A model generated the notes under the pieces. That model was given only the letters and a program-made list of their open reading frames with translations. It made no database searches and was not told the origin of the DNA. Positions 1 through 7,896 of a stretch of DNA of 64,000 bases are shown in pieces (positions within the stretch are counted from its first letter, which is position 1; every line of letters begins with the position of its first letter). A program made the translations under genes and the position numbers. Origin of the DNA: Tessaracoccus aquimaris (lineage in GTDB: Bacteria > Actinomycetota > Actinomycetes > Propionibacteriales > Propionibacteriaceae); the NCBI RefSeq assembly GCF_001997345.1, contig NZ_CP019606.1:2294001-2358000 (forward strand), in the 5' to 3' direction.

Positions 1-44
1 ACATAGGCGACGACCTTCTGCACCTCCCGCCTCGGCTGCGGCAC
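1..44 (-). CDS. possible N-terminus of a CDS running off the left edge (NUDIX-like start)
   Basis: On the minus strand a GTG codon follows a strong ribosome binding site (AGGAGGA, 6 nt spacing). It opens a frame reading VPQPRREVQKVVAY before the window ends. Starts of this kind, ending in KVVAY, occur in NUDIX hydrolases, but fourteen residues cannot establish a family. It lies downstream of, and in the same direction as, the siderophore-interacting protein. The call rests on the ribosome binding site and the open frame only. Confidence 0.35.
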   Translation of the reverse strand, partial: MPQPRREVQKVVAY

Positions 45-193
45 GGGCGTTCCTCCTCTGGGCCTCGGCGCGCGTCAGCGAGCCTCAGTTGTCGGCCGAC
101 CCGTCGAGTGTGTCGACGACGACCCGGTGCACTGCGTCGCCGATCGGACGATCGCAGGACCCGGTCCATTCCCATCCAAGCCGATTCAAGGGC

Positions 194-234
194 CAGCGGG
201 GAACGGGGAGGTGCCAGCTGCGCCGTTCCCGCTG
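194..234 (-). terminator. hairpin downstream of siderophore-interacting gene
   Basis: CAGCGGGGAACGG at 194-206 pairs with CCGTTCCCGCTG at 223-234, a 12-bp stem with one bulged G and a 16-nt loop. It lies about 75 bp past the stop of the minus-strand reductase gene. There is no clear U tract, as is common in high-GC actinobacteria. The rest of 45-309 holds nothing I can call. Confidence 0.35.
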
Positions 235-309
235 ACGGTGAACCCGTGATGGGTTCGAGCAGCGCCGTAGCGGTATCAGTTGGCGACACCACACTCGGGC
301 GCGGCGAGA

Positions 310-1131
310 TCAGCTGGTTGCGGGCCGCCCATGTCGCCAGTAGCCGACGAAGTCGACGTTTCGCTTCGGCACCGCCCGGTCCTGCACCAGGTGGCGGCGT
401 GCCCCCGTCGCCAAGGCGGACTCGCCGATGACGTGGGCGTGCACAGCGCCGTCGGGCAAGGTCATCGAGGTCAGCCCTTGTAGCGCGAGCTCGCCCGGGC
501 GCGCGTCCGGTCGACCCGACTCGTCCCGCTCGATCCACTGGATCTGCATCTCGGCGGGTGTGGAAAAGTCCTGGCGGTCCTCGGCTGTCGGGATCTCGAC
601 GACCGCAATCCCGCGGGCATCCGCCGGGAGCGCGCGACAGATGCCCGCGATCGCCGGCAGAGCGGTCTCGTCGCCGACCAGCAGGGTCCAGTCGTGAGGG
701 TGGTCCGGGGTGAAGGCCGCTCCCTGGTCAAGGAAACCGACCCGGTCGCCAGGACGTGCATCGAGCGCGAACTGCGCCGCAGGGCCGAGTTGGCCATCGT
801 CACCACCATGGATGACGAAGTCGATGTCCACTTCGCCGACCTCGGGCCTGCAGTCCCGCAGTGTGTACGCGCGCACCCAGGGTCGGTGAGTCCTCGGCGT
901 CGCCAGATACTGCAGGTACCAACCCAGCTCGGTGGTACTCGTGGGAAGTTTCAGGGCCTCCTGACCATCGCGCGTGAAGAAGAGACGGCACCAGTGATCA
1001 GCGCCACGAGCTTCGAGCCCGTCCAGACCACCCAGGGTCACCCGAACGAAGTTGGGACTCAAGCGCTCGGCTCGGGCGACCTGAGCCACCATGAATCGTC
1101 GGTCAGGGGGCGTGTTCTTCTTCCGGCTCAT
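310..1131 (-). CDS. siderophore-interacting protein (flavin ferric-chelate reductase, ViuB/SIP family)
   Basis: The 273-residue protein has the two-domain SIP architecture: an N-terminal FAD-binding barrel and a C-terminal NAD(P)H-binding fold. RAYTLRD near residue 87 is the flavin-binding R-x-Y-T motif. GPAAQFA follows near residue 116, and LLVGDETALPAI near residue 150 begins the nucleotide-binding domain. Members reduce ferric siderophores in the cytoplasm to release iron. An IdeR-like box overlaps the start codon, which implies iron repression and possibly a leaderless transcript. Met14 (position 1092) is an alternative start. The gene is separate from, but co-regulated in design with, the siderophore importer at 4.7-8.8 kb. 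Family assignment is firm; the siderophore is unknown. Confidence 0.9.
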   Translation of the reverse strand: MSRKKNTPPDRRFMVAQVARAERLSPNFVRVTLGGLDGLEARGADHWCRLFFTRDGQEALKLPTSTTELGWYLQYLATPRTHRPWVRAYTLRDCRPEVGEVDIDFVIHGGDDGQLGPAAQFALDARPGDRVGFLDQGAAFTPDHPHDWTLLVGDETALPAIAGICRALPADARGIAVVEIPTAEDRQDFSTPAEMQIQWIERDESGRPDARPGELALQGLTSMTLPDGAVHAHVIGESALATGARRHLVQDRAVPKRNVDFVGYWRHGRPATS

Positions 1132-1149
1132 AAGGCAAGCCTATCCTTA
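1131..1149 (-). promoter_or_regulatory. IdeR/DtxR-type iron box
   Basis: TAAGGCAAGCCTATCCTTA matches the DtxR/IdeR consensus TTAGGTTAGSCTAACCTAA at 14 of 19 positions by eye. It abuts the ATG of the siderophore-interacting gene. Repression by the iron-loaded regulator is inferred from the match and the gene's function. Confidence 0.65.
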
Positions 1150-1344
1150 CCTAATTCGACCCCTTCTCGTGCCCACAGCCAAGCGCCCCAAGGGGGCCGT
1201 TTCTGCCAAAAGATCCGACGGTAGGGGTCCGATGGCACTGGGCGTCGAACAGGAACTCCGCCATGGGGCGTCGACCTCTGCCATGACTAGCCCCAGTCTC
1301 AAGCCAGGTGCATCGATCCAGTTGAGCCGGCTCCGCTGGCCGGA

Positions 1345-2190
1345 TCATTCTGTGGCTTCGGAAGATCCCATCGAAGTGATCCGCCGGATGAAGCTGTTCA
1401 CCCAGGCGACGGCCCCTTCAACCGAGGGCAGCACACCGAGGCCGTCTGACGCTTCTGCGTAGAGGGATTCCCACCCTTCGGTCACATCGACAGTCGGAGG
1501 CCATGCCTGTTGTCGGCGGTAGGCGAAGAGTCGAGCACAGGTCTCCGCCACCTCACCAAGCTCCAGGTCTTCGCGATCGTCGAGCAGTTGGAGATCGACG
1601 AGATCCCGGGCTCGTTCGCTGCCCACACCCGATACAGCGTGAAGCTTCTGCGCGATCTGGTGGTCTACGCGCATGACCGGCACAGGCTTCGGCGCTTGGA
1701 GTCCGACATCAGTGAACAGCGCCGCAAGGTCGTCGGCGAGCCGAAACTCAGGCTGCTCAGCATCCCCTATCTCGTTGTGACCTAGCTCGAAAATCACCGT
1801 GCACCATGGCCGACCTCGATAGTCGAGCTTCACCTCGAAGGGCTGCATGACGTAAGCGGTGGGCACGGCCGCCGGCCGTGGCGCAGCCTTCTCGACCAGC
1901 CGTCCTGTAAAGCCCGCCCAACCGGTTGCCAGTGACTCTTCGAACCTGGCTCGGAAAACTGCAAGGGGCTCGATTCGCGCGGCATCGAGATCCCGGGTGA
2001 ACCGCGTACCACGCCCGTACCGAAGTGCCATTGCACTGCCGCCCTTGATCGCGCCAGCCGGGAGCATCTGGCCGACCACAACCAGCGCCATGCTGATCCT
2101 GCGCCGCTGGGCCAACCCGTCGTTACCCTCGAGATTCCGAATGCGTTGCTCCAGAGATCGCACACTTGTAGGCACTCCTGCGTAGCTCAT
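1345..2190 (-). CDS. AbiEii-type nucleotidyltransferase toxin (type IV toxin-antitoxin)
   Basis: The 281-residue protein carries the AbiEii/AbiGii nucleotidyltransferase core. KGGSAMALRYG at 49-59 and TRDLDAAR at 65-72 supply the paired aspartates (D67, D69). A downstream QKLHAVSG plus ERARDLVDL segment (about residues 180-205) is the family's second conserved block. AbiEii proteins inhibit growth by transferring nucleotides to RNA targets and act in abortive phage defence. The start overlaps the stop of the upstream antitoxin gene by 4 bp, the usual coupled arrangement. All recognisable catalytic motifs are intact. Confidence 0.88.
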   Translation of the reverse strand: MSYAGVPTSVRSLEQRIRNLEGNDGLAQRRRISMALVVVGQMLPAGAIKGGSAMALRYGRGTRFTRDLDAARIEPLAVFRARFEESLATGWAGFTGRLVEKAAPRPAAVPTAYVMQPFEVKLDYRGRPWCTVIFELGHNEIGDAEQPEFRLADDLAALFTDVGLQAPKPVPVMRVDHQIAQKLHAVSGVGSERARDLVDLQLLDDREDLELGEVAETCARLFAYRRQQAWPPTVDVTEGWESLYAEASDGLGVLPSVEGAVAWVNSFIRRITSMGSSEATE

Positions 2191-2726
2191 GAGGCCAGTT
2201 CCTTGGCCAGGCTCCGATACTCAGCGGTCGTCAAGAGTCCCTCAGCTCGTGCCTCCTTGGCCGCAGACAGAAGCCTCTTTGTCTCGATGCGGCCCCGGCA
2301 TTCGAGGAGGGCATCCGCGACAGGCTGCGAGGCGAGTCCCTCGTAAATGGTCGTGGGCGCGCCAGCATGCACCTGCGTCATCTCAACGAACGCTGGCAGC
2401 TTGGGGCGGGCACGCTTATGGATCGCTACCTTGATCCGTCGGGGATTGACGTCGCCGAGGCCGAACAGCGCGAGCACTGACTCGCCATGGAGATAGGCAC
2501 CGTCACCGACTCGAAGCAGCGCCTCAGCGACCTGGTCGAAACGGGTCGGAGGGATGTCCGGCACGCGGTACAGCCCATAGGCGACATTCTCGAGCCCGCC
2601 CCGCGCCGCAAGTTTGGGCAGTTCAACAGGGGGGACACCGGCTTGGCCCGCCTCCCGCGTGGTGACGTACCCATAGTTATCCAGCGCGATCTCGCGCACG
2701 ATATCTCGGTACTTCACCTCAGTCAT
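2187..2726 (-). CDS. AbiEi-type antitoxin with N-terminal winged-helix domain
   Basis: The 179-residue protein begins MTEVKYRDIVREIALDNYGY and has the N-terminal AbiEi winged-helix region (TTREAGQAGVP, then a YGLYRVP turn near residue 55) followed by the C-terminal antitoxin domain (YLHGESVLALFGL). AbiEi antitoxins neutralise AbiEii without direct complex formation and repress their own promoter. I place the start at 2726 rather than an upstream ATG at 2798, because the longer frame would run through a large dyad that looks like the promoter-operator. The gene is translationally coupled to the toxin gene downstream. Confidence 0.85.
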   Translation of the reverse strand: MTEVKYRDIVREIALDNYGYVTTREAGQAGVPPVELPKLAARGGLENVAYGLYRVPDIPPTRFDQVAEALLRVGDGAYLHGESVLALFGLGDVNPRRIKVAIHKRARPKLPAFVEMTQVHAGAPTTIYEGLASQPVADALLECRGRIETKRLLSAAKEARAEGLLTTAEYRSLAKELAS

Positions 2727-2760
2727 GTCACAACTATACCGAAAACGGTAGTATTGTGAC
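2727..2760 (-). promoter_or_regulatory. promoter-operator dyad of the AbiE pair, probably leaderless
   Basis: Read on the minus strand, GTCACAATACTACCG and CGGTATAGTTGTGAC form a 15-bp inverted repeat (12 of 15 positions pair) around TTTT, directly abutting the antitoxin ATG. TATAGT inside the right arm is a good -10, with CTGTCA 18 bp upstream as -35. Transcription would then start at or next to the ATG, giving a leaderless mRNA. AbiEi proteins are known to bind inverted repeats for autorepression, so this is the likely operator. Confidence 0.6.
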
Positions 2761-2827
2761 AGATACTGGTCACAGGTCGAGGCGGGGAGTTCCGGCACCG
2801 AGAACCACCGGTGGCGACGAGGACTCT

Positions 2828-3346
2828 CTACGCACAGAAACGTGCGGTGATGGCGTCCGACACCTCGTCAACAGTCCGCACTGCCGTGTCAAACTCCAAG
2901 ACCTCATCGGACCACAGGGCGAAGCCAGCGCGCCGACGCTCAACGTCCGCCCAGGTCGGCTCACCGACGAAGACGAGGCCGCGATCCCTCCCGTTGAGCC
3001 TCCACTCATGCTCCTGTGCATCGGAGATCACGAGGCACACGAACTCGAGATGTGCGCCTGTTCGCGACGCCGCCGTACGCCAGGTCTGCCGAGCCTCTTC
3101 GCTGTCGTTGACCGCATCGACAATGACGTCGTGTCCAAGCCTCAGATTCTGCTCTGCCATCGCACGCGTCGCCTCATAGGCGGCCACGCCGACCCGCCAC
3201 CCCCGCGGCAGACCGCAGGCAAGATTCGACTCTTCCACCTCGTCAATGGACAGGTGAACCGACCCCGTACGCGCAGCGACGACCTCGGCAATGCCCGTCT
3301 TTCCGACGCCCGGTAGGCCGGAGAGCACGACCAGGCGACCGGTCAT
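2828..3346 (-). CDS. AAA-family P-loop kinase-like ATPase
   Basis: The 172-residue protein opens with a Walker A motif, GLPGVGKT (residues 10-17), followed by an SIDEVEES segment and VIVDAVND (about residues 75-82), the strand-Asp pattern of small-molecule kinases such as chloramphenicol phosphotransferase-like enzymes. It has no signal peptide or membrane segment. Its ATG overlaps the stop of a truncated HigA-type antitoxin remnant (ATGA), so the two were probably once an operon. The substrate cannot be deduced. It sits in a small island with the AbiE genes. Confidence 0.7.
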   Translation of the reverse strand: MTGRLVVLSGLPGVGKTGIAEVVAARTGSVHLSIDEVEESNLACGLPRGWRVGVAAYEATRAMAEQNLRLGHDVIVDAVNDSEEARQTWRTAASRTGAHLEFVCLVISDAQEHEWRLNGRDRGLVFVGEPTWADVERRRAGFALWSDEVLEFDTAVRTVDEVSDAITARFCA

Positions 3347-3487
3347 GCGACCGCCAGGGGTGTGATGGCCGCGACCTTGTCCCGAAGCGCGCGACGCTCG
3401 AGCCCGAGCCGCGGTGTGACTGCGTACATCCAGACCTCCTCGGAGGCCCCAAAGTATCGCGCCAGACGGATCGCCGTAACAGCAGCG
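3343..3487 (-). pseudogene. C-terminal remnant of a HigA-type (Xre family) antitoxin
   Basis: Directly after the ychF stop codon, in a different frame, the minus strand reads TAIRLARYFGASEEVWM and later LRDKVAAITPLAVA before a stop. This matches the end of HigA/VapI-type antitoxins (the RLARYFGTSPEFWM-like helix and the xRDKVA tail). No start codon or N-terminal helix-turn-helix remains, because the frame runs into ychF. The ATGA overlap with the downstream kinase start shows the stop is the ancestral one. The likely event is a deletion that joined this fragment to the ychF end. No matching HigB toxin is visible. Confidence 0.6.
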
Positions 3488-4561
3488 CTATACGTTGAAC
3501 CTGAACTCCACGACATCGCCGTCGGCCATCACGTAGTCCTTACCCTCGAGGCGGACCTTGCCTGCCGACTTCGCCGCCGACATGGAGCCAGCCGCGATCA
3601 GGTCGTCGAAGCTGACGACCTCGGCCTTGATGAAGCCCTTCTGGAAGTCCGTGTGGATCACACCTGCGGCCTCGGGGGCGGTGGCGCCCTTCTTGATCGT
3701 CCAACCGCGTGACTCCTTCGGGCCGGCGGTCAGGTACGACTGCAGACCCAACGTGTCGTAGCCGACGCGCGCCAGCACGTCGAGGCCCGGCTCTTCGACG
3801 CCCATCTCGGCGAGGAACTCGCGGGCCTCGTCCTCGTCCATCTCGACGACCTCGGACTCGAACTTCGCGTCCAGGAAGATCGCCTCGTTCGGTACGACCA
3901 GGGCGCGCATCTTCTGCTTCAGGTCCTCGTCGCCGAGTTCGTCCTGGTCGCAGTTGAACACGTACAGGTACGGCTTGGCGGTCAGGAGGTGCAGTTCGTA
4001 CAACTCGTCGAGGTCGAGGCCCGCGGCGCGGACGCCCGTGCCCGACTCGAGCACCTCCTTGGCTGCGGCGAAGGCTGCGGCCTTGGGCTGCGACTCCTTC
4101 TTGATCCGCGCCTCCTTCTCGATGCGCGGAAGCGCCTTCTCGACGGTGGCGAGATCGGCCAGGATCAGCTCGGTGGTGATGGTGTCGATGTCGCTGGCCG
4201 GGTCGACCTTGCCGTCGACATGCGTGACGTCCTCGTCGTCGAAGACACGGGTCACCTGGCAGATCGCGTCGGCCTCACGGATGTTGGCGAGGAAGGCATT
4301 GCCCATCCCCTCCCCCTGCGAGGCGCCCTTCACGATGCCCGCGATGTCGACGAAGCTGACGGTCGCGGGCACGATGCGCTCCGAGCCGAACACCTTCGCG
4401 AGTTCCGGCAGGCGCGCGTCGGGGACGCCGACCACGCCGACGTTGGGCTCGATCGTCGCGAACGGGTAGTTCGCCGCGAGCACGTCGTTGCGGGTCAGTG
4501 CGTTGAACAGGGTCGACTTGCCGGCGTTGGGGAGGCCGACGATTCCAATGGTGAGTGCCAC
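3488..4561 (-). CDS. ychF: redox-responsive ATPase YchF (Obg-family, OLA1 homolog)
   Basis: The 357-residue protein has the normal family length. It begins MALTIGIVGLPNAGKST, with the P-loop at residues 9-17. DIAGIVKGASQGEGMGN is the YchF switch II signature, and a VFNCDQDE segment occupies the NxxE position typical of ATP rather than GTP specificity. The C-terminal TGS-like domain ends AGKVRLEGKDYVMADGD. YchF proteins bind ribosomes and act in translation and stress responses. The gene is divergent from the iron importer, and its 3' end touches the antitoxin remnant. Confidence 0.97.
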   Translation of the reverse strand: MALTIGIVGLPNAGKSTLFNALTRNDVLAANYPFATIEPNVGVVGVPDARLPELAKVFGSERIVPATVSFVDIAGIVKGASQGEGMGNAFLANIREADAICQVTRVFDDEDVTHVDGKVDPASDIDTITTELILADLATVEKALPRIEKEARIKKESQPKAAAFAAAKEVLESGTGVRAAGLDLDELYELHLLTAKPYLYVFNCDQDELGDEDLKQKMRALVVPNEAIFLDAKFESEVVEMDEDEAREFLAEMGVEEPGLDVLARVGYDTLGLQSYLTAGPKESRGWTIKKGATAPEAAGVIHTDFQKGFIKAEVVSFDDLIAAGSMSAAKSAGKVRLEGKDYVMADGDVVEFRFNV

Positions 4562-4675
4562 GAGCGATGAGCTTACCGGGCAGCGTCAGGGCGCCCTAAC
4601 CCGCGGCGCAGCACCGCTAGTCGGGCAGGTTTGCGACACCGTGTTATTTAAACTAGATTTGCGTATCGTAAATAG

Positions 4676-4694
4676 TGTGGTTAGGCTCACCTAA
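4676..4694 (+). promoter_or_regulatory. IdeR/DtxR-type iron box of the siderophore importer
   Basis: TGTGGTTAGGCTCACCTAA matches the consensus TTAGGTTAGGCTAACCTAA at about 16 of 19 positions. It overlaps a plausible -10 (TAGGCT at 4682-4687) lying 17 bp from TTGCGT at 4659-4664, the expected geometry for repression by iron-loaded IdeR. It is 66 bp upstream of the binding-protein gene. Confidence 0.75.
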
Positions 4695-4760
4695 GTCGAT
4701 GAGCCGACCGGACGCGGTGCTCAGGTCGACCAGGAACTCCCCTCGAGCCGAAAGACACGC

Positions 4761-5774
4761 ATGGACCTCAAGAGGCACCTCGCCCCCGCAGCACTGGCCC
4801 TCACCGCCGCCATCACCCTCGCGGGATGCAGTGCGCAGGCCCCCGCCGACACCACCAGCCCCGCGCCCTCGGCGTCCGATTCGGCGGTCGCACAGTCCGT
4901 CACCATCGAGGACAACCGCGGCAGCTACACCTTCGACGCGACCCCCACGAAGGTCGTCGCACTCGACAACCGCACCTTCGAGACGCTGTCCGACTGGGAC
5001 GTGAAGCTCTCCGCAGCGGCCGTGTCGCTGATGCCGACCACCATCGCCTACAAGGACGACGCCTCGGTCGTCGACGTCGGCACGCACAACGAGCCCAACC
5101 TCGAACTGATCGCCGCGGCCGACCCCGAGATCGTGGTCGTCGGCCAGCGCTTCACACAGTTCTACGACGACATCGCGGCCCTGGTGCCCGACGCGAAGCT
5201 CGTCGAACTTGATCCGCGCGACGGGGAGCCATTCGCCGACGAACTGAAGCGCCAGGTCACCGTCCTGGGCGACGTGTTCGGCAAGCAGGCCGAGGCAACC
5301 AAGCTCGGCGAGGACTTCGACGCGGCGCTCGCCCGCGTCAAGGCCGCTTACGACCCGACGCAGAAGGCCATGGCCATCAACGTCTCGGGCGGCGAGATCG
5401 GCTACATCGCCCCCGGCAAGGGACGCACCCTCGGCCCGATCTTCACCGACGCAGGCCTGACGCCCGCGCTTGAGGTCGACGAGGCCTCCGACAACCACGA
5501 GGGCGACGAGATCTCCGTCGAGGCGATCGCCGCGTCGAACCCCGAGTGGATCCTCGTGATGGACCGCTCCGCGGCAGTCGATGCGGACAACCCCGAGTAC
5601 AAGCCTGCAGCCGAGATCATCGAGGCCTCCGAGGCGCTGAAGAACGTCCCCGCGGTGCAGAAGAAGCAGGTCGTCTACATGCCTGCCGACACCTACACCA
5701 ACGAGTCGATCCAGACCTACACCGAGTTCCTCAACAGCTTCGCCGACGCCCTGGAGGGCGCGAAGCAGAGCTGA
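4761..5774 (+). CDS. siderophore ABC transporter substrate-binding lipoprotein (FecB/CeuE-like)
   Basis: The 337-residue precursor has a signal peptide ending in the lipobox LAGCS (Cys about residue 23), a Ser/Thr/Pro-rich linker and a class III binding-protein fold. NRGSYTFDATPTKVVALDN opens the mature domain, and PDAKLVELDPRDGEPFADEL lies in the middle. It would capture a ferric siderophore or related chelate outside the membrane and deliver it to the permeases encoded next. An IdeR box precedes it. A GC-rich hairpin separates it from the permease gene, a common way to make more binding protein than permease. The ligand is not predictable. Confidence 0.9.
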   Translation: MDLKRHLAPAALALTAAITLAGCSAQAPADTTSPAPSASDSAVAQSVTIEDNRGSYTFDATPTKVVALDNRTFETLSDWDVKLSAAAVSLMPTTIAYKDDASVVDVGTHNEPNLELIAAADPEIVVVGQRFTQFYDDIAALVPDAKLVELDPRDGEPFADELKRQVTVLGDVFGKQAEATKLGEDFDAALARVKAAYDPTQKAMAINVSGGEIGYIAPGKGRTLGPIFTDAGLTPALEVDEASDNHEGDEISVEAIAASNPEWILVMDRSAAVDADNPEYKPAAEIIEASEALKNVPAVQKKQVVYMPADTYTNESIQTYTEFLNSFADALEGAKQS

Positions 5775-5806
5775 GTAGCGCTCTTGTTGCCACACAACAC
5801 TGCGAC

Positions 5807-5833
5807 GGTGGCCCGGGATTCGCCCGGGCCACC
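5807..5833 (+). terminator. intercistronic hairpin after the binding-protein gene
   Basis: GGTGGCCCGGG (5807-5817) and CCCGGGCCACC (5823-5833) form a perfect 11-bp stem with a 5-nt loop and no U tract. Lying between binding-protein and permease genes, it is more likely a partial terminator or 3'-end stabiliser than a full stop to the operon. Confidence 0.6.
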
Positions 5834-5867
5834 TCGTGGCGTCTCCACCCACTGACACGGACCGTCG

Positions 5868-6851
5868 ATGACAACTGCCACCCTTTCCCCGCCGGCCAAG
5901 AAGGCCCGGCTGTTCGACCCATGGCTGCTCGTCGGCGTGCTGATCGTCGCCGCGCTGCTGGTCGTGTCCCTGTTCACGGGCGTCTACGACGTGGTCGGCG
6001 GCCAGGACGGCGCCGAGATGTTCGCCATCACCCGCGTGCCCAGGACCGTGTCGCTGGTGCTCGCGGGCGGCGCGATGGCGATGTCCGGTCTCGTGATGCA
6101 ACTTCTGACGCAGAACCGGTTCGTCGAACCGACCACGACCGGCACCACCGAATGGGCCTCGCTCGGCCTGCTCGCCGTCATCGTGTTCATCCCGGGCGCG
6201 ACCCTCTTCATGAAGATGACCGGCGCGGTGATCTTCGCGTTCATCGGAACCATGGTGTTCTTCATGTTCCTGCGCCGAGTCTCGCTGCGCTCCTCGCTCA
6301 TCGTCCCGATCGTCGGCATCATGCTCGGCGCCGTCGTCGGCTCGATCACGACCTTCTTCGGGCTGCAGACCAACCAACTCCAGAACCTGGGCGTCTGGTT
6401 CGCGGGCAGCTTCACCTCGGTGCTGCGGGGCAACTACGAGATGATGTGGATCGTCCTGCTCGTGGCGATCGCCGTGTTCGTGGTCGCCGACCGGTTCACC
6501 GTCGTGGGCCTCGGACAGGACATCGCCACCAACGTCGGCGTCAACTACAACCGCGTCGTGCTGCTCGGCACCGCCCTGATCGCAGTGGCGACGGGCGTGG
6601 TCACCGTGGTGGTCGGCAACCTGCCCTTCCTCGGGCTGATCGTGCCCAACATCGTCTCGATGATCCGCGGCGACGACCTCCGCAGCAACCTGCCGTGGGT
6701 GTGCCTGACGGGCATCGCGATCGTCACGGTCTGCGACCTGATCGGGCGCACCATCATCATGCCGTTCGAGGTGCCGGTCTCCCTGATCCTCGGCGTTGTC
6801 GGCTCGGTGGTCTTCGTCGCCCTCCTGCTGAGGCAGCGTCGCCGTGGCTGA
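5868..6851 (+). CDS. iron-siderophore ABC transporter permease (FecCD family, first of two)
   Basis: The 327-residue polytopic protein has about nine membrane segments and the FecCD signature. RVPRTVSLVLAGGAMAMSG (about residues 55-73) and GNLPFLGLIVPNIVSMIRG (about 246-264) are characteristic; the latter is the cytoplasmic loop contacting the ATPase. It forms the translocation channel with the next gene product. The gene order binding protein, permease, permease, ATPase resembles the CeuEBCD/FatBDCE type. Its stop overlaps the next start by 8 bp. Confidence 0.93.
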   Translation: MTTATLSPPAKKARLFDPWLLVGVLIVAALLVVSLFTGVYDVVGGQDGAEMFAITRVPRTVSLVLAGGAMAMSGLVMQLLTQNRFVEPTTTGTTEWASLGLLAVIVFIPGATLFMKMTGAVIFAFIGTMVFFMFLRRVSLRSSLIVPIVGIMLGAVVGSITTFFGLQTNQLQNLGVWFAGSFTSVLRGNYEMMWIVLLVAIAVFVVADRFTVVGLGQDIATNVGVNYNRVVLLGTALIAVATGVVTVVVGNLPFLGLIVPNIVSMIRGDDLRSNLPWVCLTGIAIVTVCDLIGRTIIMPFEVPVSLILGVVGSVVFVALLLRQRRRG

Positions 6852-7896
6852 TCCTCGAACCACGTCCGTGCTGGACCAACCGCTCCCCGACCTGCCGCGT
6901 CACAGCGGTTCACTAGCCACGCCCACGGCGCGCAGGCGCTACTGGATCATCATGGCGATCCTGATCGTCCTGGCCGCGGTGTTCGCCTTCGGGCTGCTCG
7001 CGTGGGGCAACCCCCTGCCGGTCGGCACGGACGGCTTCTGGCGCATCGCCAAGCGTCGCGCAGACAGCCTCGTCGCGATGGTGATCGTCGCGTTCTGCCA
7101 GGGCATCGCAACCGTCGCGTTCCAGACGGTCGCCAACAACCGGATCATCACGCCGTCCATCATGGGATTCGAGTCGCTGTACCGGGCGGTGCAGACCTCC
7201 GCCGTCTACTTCCTCGGGGTCGCGGGCCTCATCTCCCTGCAGGGCGTGTTCCAGTTCGGCCTCCAGGTCATCCTGATGGTCGGCCTGGCCGTCGCGCTCT
7301 ACGGGTGGCTGTTGTCGGGCAAGTACGCCAACCTGCAGGTGATGCTGCTGGTCGGCATCGTGATCGGCGGCGGCCTCGGCTCGGTTTCGACGTTCATGCA
7401 GCGCCTCCTCACTCCCAGCGAGTTCGATGTCCTGTCGGCCCGACTGTTCGGAAACGTGTCGAATGCCGACTCGTCCTACTATCCGCTGGCGATCCCGCTC
7501 GTTGCCATCGCCGGTGGCCTCCTGTGGACAAAGTCCCGCCGGCTGAACCTGCTCGGCCTCGGCAAGGACACGGCCACGAGCCTCGGCATCAACTACCGGC
7601 GCGAACTGATGCAGGTACTGCTGCTGGTGTCGATCCTGATGGCCGTCTCGACGGCGCTGGTGGGGCCCATGACATTCCTCGGGTTCCTTGTCGCGACGCT
7701 CACCTACCAGTTGGCCGACACCTACGACCACCGCTACATCTTCCCGATGGTGATCCTGGTCGCCTTCGTCATCCTCGCAGGCGCCTACTTCGTGATGCGC
7801 AACATCTTCTCCGCCCAGGGCGTCGTCTCGATCATCATCGAGGTCGTCGGCGGCACCCTCTTCCTCATCGTCATCCTCAGAAAGGGACGCCTGTGA
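6844..7896 (+). CDS. iron-siderophore ABC transporter permease (FecCD family, second)
   Basis: This 350-residue FecCD permease has a short cytoplasmic N-terminus and about nine membrane segments. The coupling region GPMTFLGFLVATLTYQL lies near residues 274-290, and NNRIITPSIMGFESLY is the conserved early motif. It pairs with the upstream permease. The 3' end overlaps the GTG of the ATPase gene (GTGA), so translation is coupled. The expected family features are intact. Confidence 0.93.
   Translation: MADPRTTSVLDQPLPDLPRHSGSLATPTARRRYWIIMAILIVLAAVFAFGLLAWGNPLPVGTDGFWRIAKRRADSLVAMVIVAFCQGIATVAFQTVANNRIITPSIMGFESLYRAVQTSAVYFLGVAGLISLQGVFQFGLQVILMVGLAVALYGWLLSGKYANLQVMLLVGIVIGGGLGSVSTFMQRLLTPSEFDVLSARLFGNVSNADSSYYPLAIPLVAIAGGLLWTKSRRLNLLGLGKDTATSLGINYRRELMQVLLLVSILMAVSTALVGPMTFLGFLVATLTYQLADTYDHRYIFPMVILVAFVILAGAYFVMRNIFSAQGVVSIIIEVVGGTLFLIVILRKGRL

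Noticed and set aside
1345..3487. Phage-defence island with further undiscovered genes
   Set aside because: Only the AbiE pair is a recognised defence system. The kinase is generic, the HigA fragment is dead, and there is no integrase, attachment site or tRNA boundary.
4653..6863. A 736-codon open frame on the minus strand opposite the siderophore importer genes
   Set aside because: It is the antisense of two clearly conserved genes. The translation is His/Asp/Arg/Glu-rich, the signature of a GC-rich shadow frame, and it has no domain motifs.
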